This document shows positions 19,354 to 28,500 of a stretch of DNA of 64,000 nt, in pieces. How positions within the stretch are numbered: the first letter of the stretch is position 1; each line of letters opens with the position of its first letter. Source of the stretch: Bosea sp. AS-1 (GTDB taxonomy: Bacteria; Pseudomonadota; Alphaproteobacteria; Rhizobiales; Beijerinckiaceae); the NCBI RefSeq assembly GCF_002220095.1, contig NZ_CP022372.1, positions 4,002,501 through 4,066,500 of the forward strand, in the 5' to 3' direction. The notes beneath the pieces are model-generated. The model saw only the letters and a program-made list of their open reading frames with translations. It was not told where the DNA came from and made no database searches. A program made the position numbers and the translations under genes.

Positions 19354-20273
19354 GCAGCGCGATGGCCGTTTCCATCCTCATGACGCTGATCGCGGCCTCG
19401 ACGCCGCTTCTGCTCGCGGCGCTGGGCGAGCTCGTCGCCGAGAAGGCCGGCGTGCTCAATCTCGGCGTCGAGGGCATGATGCTCTGCGGCGCAGTCGCCG
19501 GTTTCGCCGTCGCCTTCGCGAGCGGCAGCACGACTCTGGGACTCGTCGCCGCCATGCTCGCCGGTGTCGCCGCCGCTATGATCTTCGCCGTGCTCGCACT
19601 CTCGCTCGGCGCCAACCAGGTGGCGACCGGCCTGGCACTCACCATCTTCGGCACCGGCGCCTCATCCCTGATCGGTGCCGGCTTCGTGGGTCGCACGGTG
19701 GAGCGGCTCGGTCCGGTCTTCCCCGCCGCGCTCTCGGAGCATCCCGTCCTGCGGATCGTCTTCGGGCAGGACATCCTGGTCTATCTCTCGCTCGTGCTGG
19801 TGGCGGCCGTCGGCTACTTCCTGCGCCGGACGCGGGCAGGACTGATCCTGCGTGCGGTCGGCGAGAACGATGCCTCGGCGCACGCTATCGGTTATCGCGT
19901 GATCGCGATCCGCTATGCGGCCGTCGCGTTCGGCGGCGCCCTCGCGGGACTCGGCGGCGCCTATTTCTCGCTGGCGCTGACACCGATGTGGGCCGACCGC
20001 CTCACCGCCGGGCGCGGCTGGATCGCGCTCGCGCTCGTCGTCTTCTCGGCCTGGAAACCGGGGCGCCTCCTGCTCGGTGCCTATCTCTTCGGCGCCGTGA
20101 TGACGCTGGAGCTGCAGGCCAAGGCAGCCGGCGTCAACTGGCTCGCGCCGGAGGTTCTGGCGATGGCCCCCTACCTTGCGACCATTGCGGTTCTGACCAT
20201 GATGTCGTTAGGACGAAAGACCGGCCGGCTCGACGCGCCAGCCTGCCTCGGCAAACCTTTCTCGGCGTCCTGA
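19350..20273 (+). CDS. ABC transporter permease 2 (BMP/nucleoside-type)
   Basis: The 307-residue membrane protein has an N-terminal ASTPLLLAALGELVAEKAG segment, then VLNLGVEGMML, the usual coupling region of this permease family, and about eight hydrophobic segments. It is the second half of the importer channel. The start ATG lies in an ATGA overlap with permease 1. A longer in-frame opening upstream to 18627 is only a shadow inside permease 1. Confidence 0.92.
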   Translation: MSSAMAVSILMTLIAASTPLLLAALGELVAEKAGVLNLGVEGMMLCGAVAGFAVAFASGSTTLGLVAAMLAGVAAAMIFAVLALSLGANQVATGLALTIFGTGASSLIGAGFVGRTVERLGPVFPAALSEHPVLRIVFGQDILVYLSLVLVAAVGYFLRRTRAGLILRAVGENDASAHAIGYRVIAIRYAAVAFGGALAGLGGAYFSLALTPMWADRLTAGRGWIALALVVFSAWKPGRLLLGAYLFGAVMTLELQAKAAGVNWLAPEVLAMAPYLATIAVLTMMSLGRKTGRLDAPACLGKPFSAS

Positions 20274-20305
20274 CGCCGCAACCGACAACGGGGAGTTTCG
20301 CAGAC

Positions 20306-21385
20306 ATGACCAGCATCATCACCCGCCGCAGGCTGACCTTCGGCGCGGCCGCCGCCTCGACGCTGCCAATCCTCGGCCGCGGCGCCTCGGCGCAGTCGCC
20401 GCTCGGCGTCGGCTTCATCTATGTCGGGCCGATCGGCGACCATGGCTATAGCTGGACGCACGACCAGGGCCGCCTCGCGCTGGAAAAGGAATACGGTGCG
20501 AAGGTCAAGACCAGCTTCATCGAGAACGTCGCGGAAGGCCCCGACACGGCGCGCGCGCTGCGCCAGCTCGCCCAGGCCGGAAACCAGCTGATCTTCGCGA
20601 CTTCCTTCGGCTTCATGAACCCGACGATCCAGGTCGCCAAGCAGTTCCCGAAGATCAAGTTCGAGCACGCCACCGGCTATATGCGCGCCGAGAACGTCGC
20701 CACCTACGATGCACGCTTCTACGAGGGCCGCGCGGTAATCGGCACCATCGCCGGCCATATGTCGAAGACCGGGCAGGCCGGCTATGTCGCCTCCTTCCCG
20801 ATCCCCGAAGTGGTAATGGGCATCAACGCCTTCCACCTCGCTGCCCGCAAGGTGAACCCGAACTTCAAGACCAAGGTCATCTGGTGCTCGACCTGGTATG
20901 ACCCCGCCAAGGAAGCCGATGCGGCCAAGGCGCTGATCGACCAGGGCGCCGACATGATCACGCAGCACACCGACTCCGCCGCTCCCCTGCAGGCGGCCGA
21001 GCAGCGCGGCGTCTTCGCGTTCGGCCAGGCTTCCGACATGAAGGCCTTTGCGCCGAAAGCCCATCTCACCGCGATCGTGGACGACTGGTCTGGCTACTAC
21101 ATCAAGCGCGTCAAGGACGTCATGGACGGCACCTGGAAGAGCGGCGCGGTCTGGGGCGGGCTCAAGGAGGGCATGGTCAAGATCGCGCCCTACAATGAAG
21201 CCGTCACGCCCGCGGCCCGTGCTGCCGCCGACGAGGTGATCAAGGGCATCAAGGAAGGCAAGCTCCACCCCTTCACCGGCGAGCTCAAGGACCAGAAGGG
21301 CGAAGTGCGCGTCAAGGCAGGCGAGCACGCCACCGACGAGATGCTCTCGAAGATGGACTGGTATGTCGACGGCGTACAGGCCTGA
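20306..21385 (+). CDS. BMP-family ABC transporter substrate-binding protein
   Basis: The 359-residue periplasmic protein begins with an arginine-rich export signal (TRRRLTFGAAAAS, ending GASAQ) and contains the BMP-family text FIYVGPIGDHGYSWTHDQG and FATSFGFMNPTIQVA. Family members bind nucleosides or purine derivatives. Its place as the last gene of the xdh-transporter run supports a purine ligand, though the exact ligand cannot be read from sequence. A GGGGAG ribosome site lies at 20290-20295. A strong hairpin follows the stop. Confidence 0.92.
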   Translation: MTSIITRRRLTFGAAAASTLPILGRGASAQSPLGVGFIYVGPIGDHGYSWTHDQGRLALEKEYGAKVKTSFIENVAEGPDTARALRQLAQAGNQLIFATSFGFMNPTIQVAKQFPKIKFEHATGYMRAENVATYDARFYEGRAVIGTIAGHMSKTGQAGYVASFPIPEVVMGINAFHLAARKVNPNFKTKVIWCSTWYDPAKEADAAKALIDQGADMITQHTDSAAPLQAAEQRGVFAFGQASDMKAFAPKAHLTAIVDDWSGYYIKRVKDVMDGTWKSGAVWGGLKEGMVKIAPYNEAVTPAARAAADEVIKGIKEGKLHPFTGELKDQKGEVRVKAGEHATDEMLSKMDWYVDGVQA

Positions 21386-21701
21386 GACGGATTTTTCGCG
21401 GCGGCTGGCGCGGTTTCGCGCCCCGCCGCGCTGGCCGAATCAGTGCGCGTTTTGTGAGCGCGCGCGCCCCTCTCGGCTCCCGCACCTGCGAAAACGCGCA
21501 AAAATCCGGCGTTTTCCGACGGAACGAAGCCGTTTCCTGTGCGTATCTAGCGCCGTGGGCATCGTCTTTCCGCAATAACCATGGCAACTGCCTGAGTTGC
21601 GCGCCGCGAATGTGTCTCCCACGGTCGCTCGTGACGGCAACGGACATGAACGACCACAGTCCAGTACGCGACGCCTACCACACCTTCTCAAGGAGGATTT
21701 C
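21386..21701. other. 316-bp intergenic region upstream of the HU gene
   Basis: No gene can be supported here. The left end contains the strong hairpin at 21397-21430. The rest should include the HU promoter, but I find no convincing -35/-10 pair. An unusually good ribosome site, AAGGAGGA, lies at 21690-21697 just before the HU start. Confidence 0.5.
21397..21430 (+). terminator. GC-rich hairpin after the BMP binding-protein gene
   Basis: CGCGGCGG (21397-21404) pairs with CCGCCGCG (21423-21430), and inside it GGCGCG (21407-21412) pairs with CGCGCC (21417-21422) around a GTTT loop; the only flaw is a two-base bulge. It starts 12 bp after the stop codon. There is no downstream T-run, so it may act with Rho or as a 3'-end stabiliser. 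Confidence 0.6.
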
Positions 21702-21974
21702 ATGACCAAGAACGAACTGATCGCCGCCATCGCGGAAGAGACCGGGAAGACCAAGGCCGACGTCTCGGCCATCCTGGCCTCTCTCGGCGCGACCGTCGCC
21801 AAGACCCTGAAGAAGGGCGACGACGTCACGCTCGGCGGCATCGGCAAGCTCTCCGCTGCCAAGCGCGAGGCCCGCGAGGCCCGCAACCCTTCGACCGGCG
21901 CCACCATCAAGGTCCCGGCCAAGACCGTCGTGAAGTTCAAGGTCACCAAGGACCTCGCCGACGCGGTGGCGTAA
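21702..21974 (+). CDS. hupB: HU family DNA-binding protein
   Basis: The 90-residue protein is a standard HU: TKNELIAAIAEETGKTKADV for the helical dimer body, then the DNA-binding arm region REAREARNPSTGATIKVPA with its conserved RNPxTG. It compacts and bends DNA as a dimer in the nucleoid. The start follows the strong ribosome site at 21690-21697, consistent with high expression. Confidence 0.95.
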   Translation: MTKNELIAAIAEETGKTKADVSAILASLGATVAKTLKKGDDVTLGGIGKLSAAKREAREARNPSTGATIKVPAKTVVKFKVTKDLADAVA

Positions 21975-22057
21975 AGCCAACCATCGGGATCAGGCGGTGT
22001 TCGCGCAGCTTCGCGGACATCGCTTGACCTCCGACCCCATGCCCTCACATTAGCGGC

Positions 22058-23233
22058 ATGTTCCTTCGCCTCTTCACCGATCTGCGCGCCGCCAAGGTCC
22101 CGGTGACCCTGCGGGAATATCTGACGCTGCTCGAAGGGGTGGAAGCCGATCTCGCCGAACACAGGGTCGACGAATTCTATTACCTCGCCCGCGCCACGCT
22201 GGTGAAGGACGAGCGCCATCTCGACAGGTTCGACCAGGTCTTCGCCCAGGTGTTCAAGGGCATGGAGACGCTGCAGCAGGCGATCGAGGAAGCCGGCATT
22301 CCCGAGGAATGGCTGCGCAAGCTCGCCGAGAAGTTCCTGACCGACGAAGAAAAGGCCCAGATCGAGGCGATGGGCTGGGACAAGCTCTGGGAGACGCTGA
22401 AACAGCGGCTCGAGGAGCAGAAGGGCCGCCACCAGGGCGGCAACAAATGGATCGGCACCGCCGGCACCTCGCCTTATGGCGCCTATGGCTACAATCCCGA
22501 AGGCGTCCGCATCGGCCAGGACAAGAACCGCAACTTCCGGGCCGTGAAGGTCTGGGACAAGCGCGACTTCAAGGATTTCGACGACACGCGCGAGCTCGGC
22601 GTGCGCAATCTACGCGTCGCGCTGAGGCGTCTGCGCCGCTTCGCCCGCACCGGCGCCGCCGAAGAACTCGACCTCGACAATACGATCACCGAGACCGCCA
22701 AACATGGCTATCTCGACGTGAAGCTCAGGCCCGAGCGCCGCAACGCGGTGAAGGTGCTGCTCTTCCTCGACGTCGGCGGCTCGATGGACTGGCATGTCGA
22801 GCTGGCCGAGGAGCTCTTCTCGGCGGCGCGAGCCGAGTTCAAGCATTTCGAGCATTTCTACTTCCACAACTGCCCCTATGAGCGCGTCTGGAAGGAGAAT
22901 CGTCGCCGCCACGAGCAGCAGATCCCGACCTGGGAGGTGCTGCGGACCTATCCCGCCGATTACCGGCTGGTTTTCGTCGGCGACGCGTCGATGAGCCCCT
23001 ACGAGATCGCCATGCCAGGCGGCTCTGTCGAGCACTGGAACGAGGAAGCGGGGCAGGTCTGGATGGAGCGGATGACGACGAAGTTCCCGAAATCGGTCTG
23101 GCTCAACCCCGTGCAGAAGCATCTGTGGGGCTATACCCAGTCGATCCTGCAGATCGGCGGACTGATGGGCGGGCGCATGTTCCCGCTGACGCTGGACGGG
23201 CTCGACGGTGCGATGAAGGTCCTGGCGCGGTGA
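22058..23233 (+). CDS. VWA domain-containing protein (CoxE-like)
   Basis: The 391-residue protein carries an N-terminal helical region and a C-terminal von Willebrand A-like domain with a metal-site sequence DVGGSMD near residue 246. This resembles the CoxE family, whose members often work with a MoxR-type AAA ATPase in cofactor assembly of metalloenzymes. No MoxR gene is adjacent, so the partner is elsewhere or absent. The function is not known. The start is the first ATG; no clear ribosome site precedes it. Confidence 0.85.
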   Translation: MFLRLFTDLRAAKVPVTLREYLTLLEGVEADLAEHRVDEFYYLARATLVKDERHLDRFDQVFAQVFKGMETLQQAIEEAGIPEEWLRKLAEKFLTDEEKAQIEAMGWDKLWETLKQRLEEQKGRHQGGNKWIGTAGTSPYGAYGYNPEGVRIGQDKNRNFRAVKVWDKRDFKDFDDTRELGVRNLRVALRRLRRFARTGAAEELDLDNTITETAKHGYLDVKLRPERRNAVKVLLFLDVGGSMDWHVELAEELFSAARAEFKHFEHFYFHNCPYERVWKENRRRHEQQIPTWEVLRTYPADYRLVFVGDASMSPYEIAMPGGSVEHWNEEAGQVWMERMTTKFPKSVWLNPVQKHLWGYTQSILQIGGLMGGRMFPLTLDGLDGAMKVLAR

Positions 23234-23288
23234 GCCGAGACGATCGGCCAGCTTTCCTTGAGCGGCCGGATTGCTCTAACTGCCGCCC

Positions 23289-23891
23289 ATGATCGACGAC
23301 CACGACGACACCCCTGCCCCAAGCTGGCGCCAGCGCCCGAAGCCCGTCGGCTTCGAGATTGCCTACAAGCTGGACGGCGACGTGCTGGAGATCGATCGCA
23401 CCCGCGCCGTCGACCGTGTCCGGCTGAGCGGCATCGAGCAGGTCCGGTTCGTCTTCGCGCCGGGCAACATCTCCGCGAAGGGCTACCGGACGCAGTTGCG
23501 CCTCAAGGACGGCAAGACCGTCACCTTCGGCAACCTCTCCTGGCGCTCGCTGACCGATCTCGATCGCGACGATGCGCGCTATCACCGCTTCGTCACGGCG
23601 CTGGCGCAAGCGATCGCGCGGGCCAACCCGCAGGCCCGCTTCATCGGCGGCCGGCCACGGCCGATCTGGCTCGGCATGGCCCTGGTAGGCGGGTTCTCGC
23701 TGGCAATGATCGTGTTCTTCGCGCTGCGCGCCTTCCAGCAGGGCCAGACCAATGCCGGCCTGCTCGCCATGCTCCTGCTCGCGGCCTCCTGGTGGCAGGT
23801 CTGGCCGCTGATCTCGCTCAACCGGCCGCGCGAACTCGCGACCGGCGAGGTGCCTGACGATCTCGTGCCGGGGCGTGCGACAAGCCGCTGA
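23289..23891 (+). CDS. Small membrane protein of unknown function
   Basis: I do not recognise the family. The 200-residue product has a soluble N-terminal half with alternating beta-like pattern (VLEIDRTRAVDRVRLSG; RTQLRLKDGKTVTFGNL), then two hydrophobic segments near residues 125-145 and 155-175, and a short charged tail. It may be a peripheral membrane sensor or scaffold, but nothing shows a role. It follows the VWA gene by 55 bp on the same strand and may be co-transcribed. Confidence 0.7.
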   Translation: MIDDHDDTPAPSWRQRPKPVGFEIAYKLDGDVLEIDRTRAVDRVRLSGIEQVRFVFAPGNISAKGYRTQLRLKDGKTVTFGNLSWRSLTDLDRDDARYHRFVTALAQAIARANPQARFIGGRPRPIWLGMALVGGFSLAMIVFFALRAFQQGQTNAGLLAMLLLAASWWQVWPLISLNRPRELATGEVPDDLVPGRATSR

Positions 23892-23904
23892 CCCCTGCCC
23901 CCAT

Positions 23905-24333
23905 TCAGGCGTGGCGCAGCACCATCACCGAGCATTTGGCGCGACGAACGATCGCCGAAGCGTTGGAGCCGATGACGTAAGCCAGCATGCCGGGCTCATG
24001 CGAGCCGATGACGATGAGGTCGGTACCGCTGGCATCGGCCTCGGCCAGCACCTCGCCATGCACGGACCCGATCAGAACCTTGGCGGAAACCTGCTCGGGC
24101 GGAAGATCGACCTTGGCGGCGATCTCGGCGAGCTTGGCCTCCGCGTCCTGCTGCTGCTCCGCGTCGAAATCGGCCGGCACGAACTCCATGTAGGTGACCG
24201 GTACGAGCGAGCGGACATAAACCAGCCGTACCGTGCCGCCGGAAACCTTGGCGAAGGAGACCGCATTGGCGATGGCCGGCTGGGCGAGCTCAGCCTCGGC
24301 CAGATCGACGGGAACCATGATCGACTTGAACAT
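23905..24333 (-). CDS. Universal stress protein (UspA family)
   Basis: The 142-residue single-domain Usp has the family start FKSIMVPVDL, a central GTDLIVIGSHEPG block and a closing SNASAIVRRAKCSVMVLR, corresponding to the ATP-binding G-x-H/G pattern of the class. It is a cytoplasmic stress-survival protein. The start at 24333 follows a GAGGAGGT ribosome site; the frame is open to 24399, but the extra residues do not match the family. Confidence 0.92.
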   Translation of the reverse strand: MFKSIMVPVDLAEAELAQPAIANAVSFAKVSGGTVRLVYVRSLVPVTYMEFVPADFDAEQQQDAEAKLAEIAAKVDLPPEQVSAKVLIGSVHGEVLAEADASGTDLIVIGSHEPGMLAYVIGSNASAIVRRAKCSVMVLRHA

Positions 24334-24467
24334 CACGACCTCCTCAAGGCTGGTTGCGACACCATCTTGAACTCTGCCCGACAAGACGCATTGATCCAAC
24401 GCAAATCGTGCATGCGATGCCGCGCCAGACGTGCGAACCGAAAGATCGCCTCAGGTCGAGAGCGATT

Positions 24468-24788
24468 TCAGCCCTGCCGCTCGGGCGTGCGGACCACGAG
24501 GCCGTCGAGATCCTCGCGGATGCGGATCTGGCAGGAGAGGCGCGAATTCGGCCGGACATCGAAGGCGAAGTCCAGCATGTCCTCCTCCATCGGCTCGGGC
24601 TGGCCTACCTTCTCCATCCAGGCCTCATCGACATAGACATGGCATGTCGCGCAGGCGCAGGCGCCGCCGCACTCGGCCTCGATGCCCGGAACCGCGTTGC
24701 GGATCGCCGTTTCCATCACGGTGGCGCCGACTTCGCCCTCGGCCGTGCGGCTCTCTCCATGGGCATCGATATAGGTGATATTCGGCAT
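24468..24788 (-). CDS. 2Fe-2S ferredoxin, adrenodoxin type
   Basis: The 106-residue ferredoxin has the cluster ligands C40, C46, C49 and C86, the CX5CX2C-X36-C spacing of adrenodoxin-like proteins (bacterial FdxB and terpredoxin class). It likely serves as an electron donor to a monooxygenase or to Fe-S cluster assembly. No reductase or P450 gene is nearby. It is upstream of, and on the same strand as, the universal stress gene. Confidence 0.93.
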   Translation of the reverse strand: MPNITYIDAHGESRTAEGEVGATVMETAIRNAVPGIEAECGGACACATCHVYVDEAWMEKVGQPEPMEEDMLDFAFDVRPNSRLSCQIRIREDLDGLVVRTPERQG

Positions 24789-24848
24789 TGCGGACTCCGG
24801 CGACGCGCTCGCACGCGGTTGCCCCGCGCGCAGGGTTTGCGGCTTCGC

Positions 24849-24877
24849 TTAGAGCATTTCCAGGCGGGGTGAAATGG
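24849..24877. repeat. Remnant of a dispersed intergenic repeat (tentative)
   Basis: The string starting TTAGAGCATTTCCAGGCG resembles the edge of a short palindromic element common between genes in rhizobial genomes. Only the left part is recognisable and no inverted partner is seen, so this is a recall-based suggestion. Confidence 0.3.
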
Positions 24878-24909
24878 CCGTGGTGCGCCGGCGGGTTGCG
24901 CAGGCGCGC

Positions 24910-25248
24910 TCAAGCCGCGCAGTCGGAGCGACAGATCACGGCGCGCGCCTCGGCGGCCGCGAGCGCCAGAGCATCCATCGCCGCTTCGGTCCGGTGCTGA
25001 TCCGCCTCGGCCAGGCCATGCTCGACGGCGTCGGCAGCCTCGGCCACCTGCCAGGCGCCGATGGCCCGGGCCGCGCCCTTCAGACTGTGAGCCGCATCGA
25101 GCCGCGCCTGCGTGTCGGCGCCGGCGTGGATGGTGCGCAGATGCTTGACGCATTGCTGGGCGAAGAGCGTGAGCAGCTCACGCTCGAGCGCATGGTCGCC
25201 GCCAGTCTGGCGGGAGAGATGCGCGGTATCGATAGCCGTCTGGGGCAT
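24910..25248 (-). CDS. Hpt (histidine phosphotransfer) domain protein
   Basis: The 112-residue protein is a single Hpt domain with the phosphoaccepting histidine in AHSLKGAARAIG (H54). It would relay a phosphoryl group between a hybrid kinase and a response regulator, neither of which is in the window. Start choice is weak: ATG 25248 gives the typical domain length, while ATG 25278 and 25368 would add residues without homology. It is divergent from the giant repeat-protein gene with about 270 bp between starts. Confidence 0.85.
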   Translation of the reverse strand: MPQTAIDTAHLSRQTGGDHALERELLTLFAQQCVKHLRTIHAGADTQARLDAAHSLKGAARAIGAWQVAEAADAVEHGLAEADQHRTEAAMDALALAAAEARAVICRSDCAA

Positions 25249-25515
25249 GGGGCGAACTCGGATAACGCTTGAACGCATGATATCGAGGGACCGCGGGAGC
25301 GGCCCGACCCACTCCAAGAAGCGCCTTGATGGTGAACGAGGCGTTAACGACGTTTGTGAATCAGGCACTCAAATGGGTTTCCAAGAGTCCGGTGCTTCAG
25401 TACCCTTCCAATTGGTAAATGATGGGCGCAGTGTCCCGTTTACCCGGCCAGAGGCGGCCGGGACAGCGGCGCATGTGTTCGCGACCATCTTCAGTAGCGT
25501 GGCGAGGCGGCAACC

Positions 25516-28500
25516 ATGAATCGACCCAAGAAGCTCCAGGACCCCACTGAAGCTGCGATGTCGGCGATCGAGGAGGCGCTTCGCCTCGAACAGCCGCAGG
25601 GCGAGACGGAGACGCCGGTCGCGGCCGAACCCCGCCTGCCTGCCACCAGCGAAAACGATCTGAAGCTCGAGCTGCCGCGCGTCGAGTCCGTCGCTGCGCC
25701 GGCGGCAGCCGCGCAGACCCAGCAGGCGCCGCAGCCTCCGCGTCCCGCGATCGCGCCCGACACCAGCCGCGTCGCCAATGACGACCGCCGCGATTCCAGC
25801 TCGCTCGTCCAGGCGTTTGCCGTGCGCCCGTCACGCAAGCCCTACTGGTTCGCTGCGCTGGCTTCGATAGCCTGGCTCGGCGGCGCTGCCTTCGTGCTGC
25901 TTCATCGCTTCGGTTCCTTCAGCAACGGTCTGCCCGAGCCCGTCGCCTCCTTCGGCATCGGCGAATGGACCCTGCTCGCTCTCTCGATCGGTGCGCCGGT
26001 CGTGTTCTTCTTCGTGCTCGCAGCACTCTATCGCCGCACGCAGGAAATGCGCCTGATCTCGCGCGCCATGACCGATGTCGCGCTGCGCCTGGCCGAGCCC
26101 GAGGTCGCCGGCGCCGATTCGGTGCTCTCGCTCAGCCAGACCATTCGCCGTGAAGTCGCCGCCATGGGCGACGGCATCGAACGCGCCGTAGCGCGCGCCG
26201 GCGAACTCGAAACCATCGTCCGCGGCGAGATCTCGACGCTGGAACGCGCCTATGCCGACAATGAAATCCGCCTGCGCTCGCTGATCGACGAACTCGTCAC
26301 CCAGCGCGAGGCGGTGGTCGGCAATGCCGAGCGCGTCAAGCTCGCCATCAGCGGCGCGCATGAAGGCATCGCCAAGGATCTCGACGGGGCCAGCCGCACC
26401 ATCGCCGAGGCGATCGCACAAGCGGGCGACCGCGTCACCGGTTCGCTCGGCGCCAAGGGCGACCAGATCACCCAGGCGCTCGGCCGCGCCGGAGAAAAGA
26501 TGATCGAGGAGATCAGCGGCCGCAGCCATGACCTCGTCGAGCGGCTGCAGGTCACCTCGGGTGAGGTCTCCGAGCGACTAGCCGGCGCCAGCGACAACCT
26601 TTCGACCATGCTCGACGGCCGCGCCAAGGAGATCGCCGGCTCGCTGGAGAAGACCGGCATCGCGCTGACCGAAGGCCTCACCACCGAGGCGCAGAACGTC
26701 ACCCGCGCCATCAGCGACACCGGCATGCAGGTCGCGGAGACACTGACTGCCCGCGTCGAGACCGTCAACGAGACGCTGAAGACCACCGGCGAGACGCTGG
26801 CGAAGGACATCTCCGCCCGCGGCGTCGAGGCGGCTGAACGCTTCGAGGTCAGCAGCCGCAGCATGGTCTCGCTGATCGAAAGCCAGAGCGAGGCCTTGCA
26901 GCAGCGCCTGGCGGAATCCGGCGAGGCGCTGCGCAACGCCCTCTCCAGCGAGGGCGAGAGCGTCACCGTCCGCCTCACCGAAGTCGGACGCGGCGTCAAC
27001 AACCTGCTCACCCGCCAGAACGAAGCCATCGCAGCGCGCCTCAACGAGGTCGGCGAGAACGTTCACAGCCTCATCGGCTCGCATGGCGACACACTGGTCA
27101 GCCGCCTCAACGAAACGGTCCAGTCCGTCGACGACGTGCTGCGCGAGCGCGGCGAGTCGATCGTCCTGCGGGTCAGCGATGCCGGCCAGACGCTCGGCTC
27201 GGCCGTCGACAAGCATGGCGAGACGCTGACCCACCGCATCACCGAGGTCGCCGACCGGGTGAACGGGCTCTTCAACGAGCATGGCGGCAAGCTCGTCATG
27301 CGCCTCAACGAGACCGGCGAGACCGTCCATGCCCTGCTCGACCAGCAGGCCAGCGCACTCGTCGGCCGCGTTTCCGGCGCCGGCCGCGATCTTGCGCAGC
27401 TCGTCGGCGAGCAGAGCGACAGCGTTGTCACCCGTGTCTCGGGCGCCGGCGCCGATGTCGCTCGCCTGCTCGAGGAGCGCAGCGAGGCACTGGTCTCCAG
27501 CGTCTCGGGTGCGGTCAATGCCGTCGAGACCCGCCTGCGCGACGAGAGCGAGGTCCTGGTCAGCCGCCTGACCCAGGCCGGCCACGACGTCAGCCGCGTC
27601 GTCGGCCATGAGAGCGAGCGCATGATCTCCGGCCTCTCGGAGACCGGCGAGCGCGTCAGCGCCCTGCTCGAGGAGCAGGCCGGCGCCATGACCGTGAAGG
27701 TTTCGCAGGCCGGGCTCGAGATCAAGGACCTGCTCGGCAACGAGAGCCAGGCCGTGGCCAGCCGCATCGCCGATGTCGGTCGCTCCGTGCACGGCATCCT
27801 GTCGGAGCGCAGCGGCGCCCTGATCAGCCGCCTCGCCGAAACCGGCGAGAGCATTGACCAGAAGCTCGATGAGCGCGGCCTGGCGCTCGCCTCCCGCATC
27901 ACCGATGCGGTCGAGGGCGCGCGCGCGGCGCTGGAACAGCAGCAGACCGGCTTCCTCGCCAGCGTCGGCGAGACCGGCGAGAAGGTCGGCCAGCTGCTGG
28001 GCGAGCATCGCGAGACGATGGTCCGCGATCTCGTCAACACCGGCCGCGAGGTCCACACCCTGCTCGGCGAGCAGAGCGAAGACCTGGCGCGCCGCATGAC
28101 GGAGGCGACCCGCACCCTCACCGAGACGATCAATGTCGACGGCCGCCATGTCGCCGACCGCGTCGTCGAAGCGACCCAGGGCCTGCGCGACACCTTCACC
28201 GTCCATGCCGAGGACGCGCGCACCATGCTCGCCGGCACCGGCCGCGAGATCGTGCTGGCACTGACTCAGCAGGGTGGCCGCGTCAACGAGGCGCTCACTG
28301 CCAATGCCCAGTCGATGCTGCGCTCGGTCGAGGACCGCGCCCAGGCGCTGACGGAGGCGCTGGCGACCCGCCACGACGCCCTGACCAAGCTCTTCGACGA
28401 GCGCGGCAACGAGCTCGTGCTCGCGCTGAGCGACCAGAGCGGCCGCGTCGGCCAGGTGCTGTCCGCCAATGCCGACACCATGCTCCGCTCGGTCGAGGAT

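Noticed and set aside
25342..25349. CGTTAACG palindrome upstream of the giant gene as a CtrA site
   Set aside because: CtrA sites need TTAA-N7-TTAA; only a single TTAA is present, so this is not enough.
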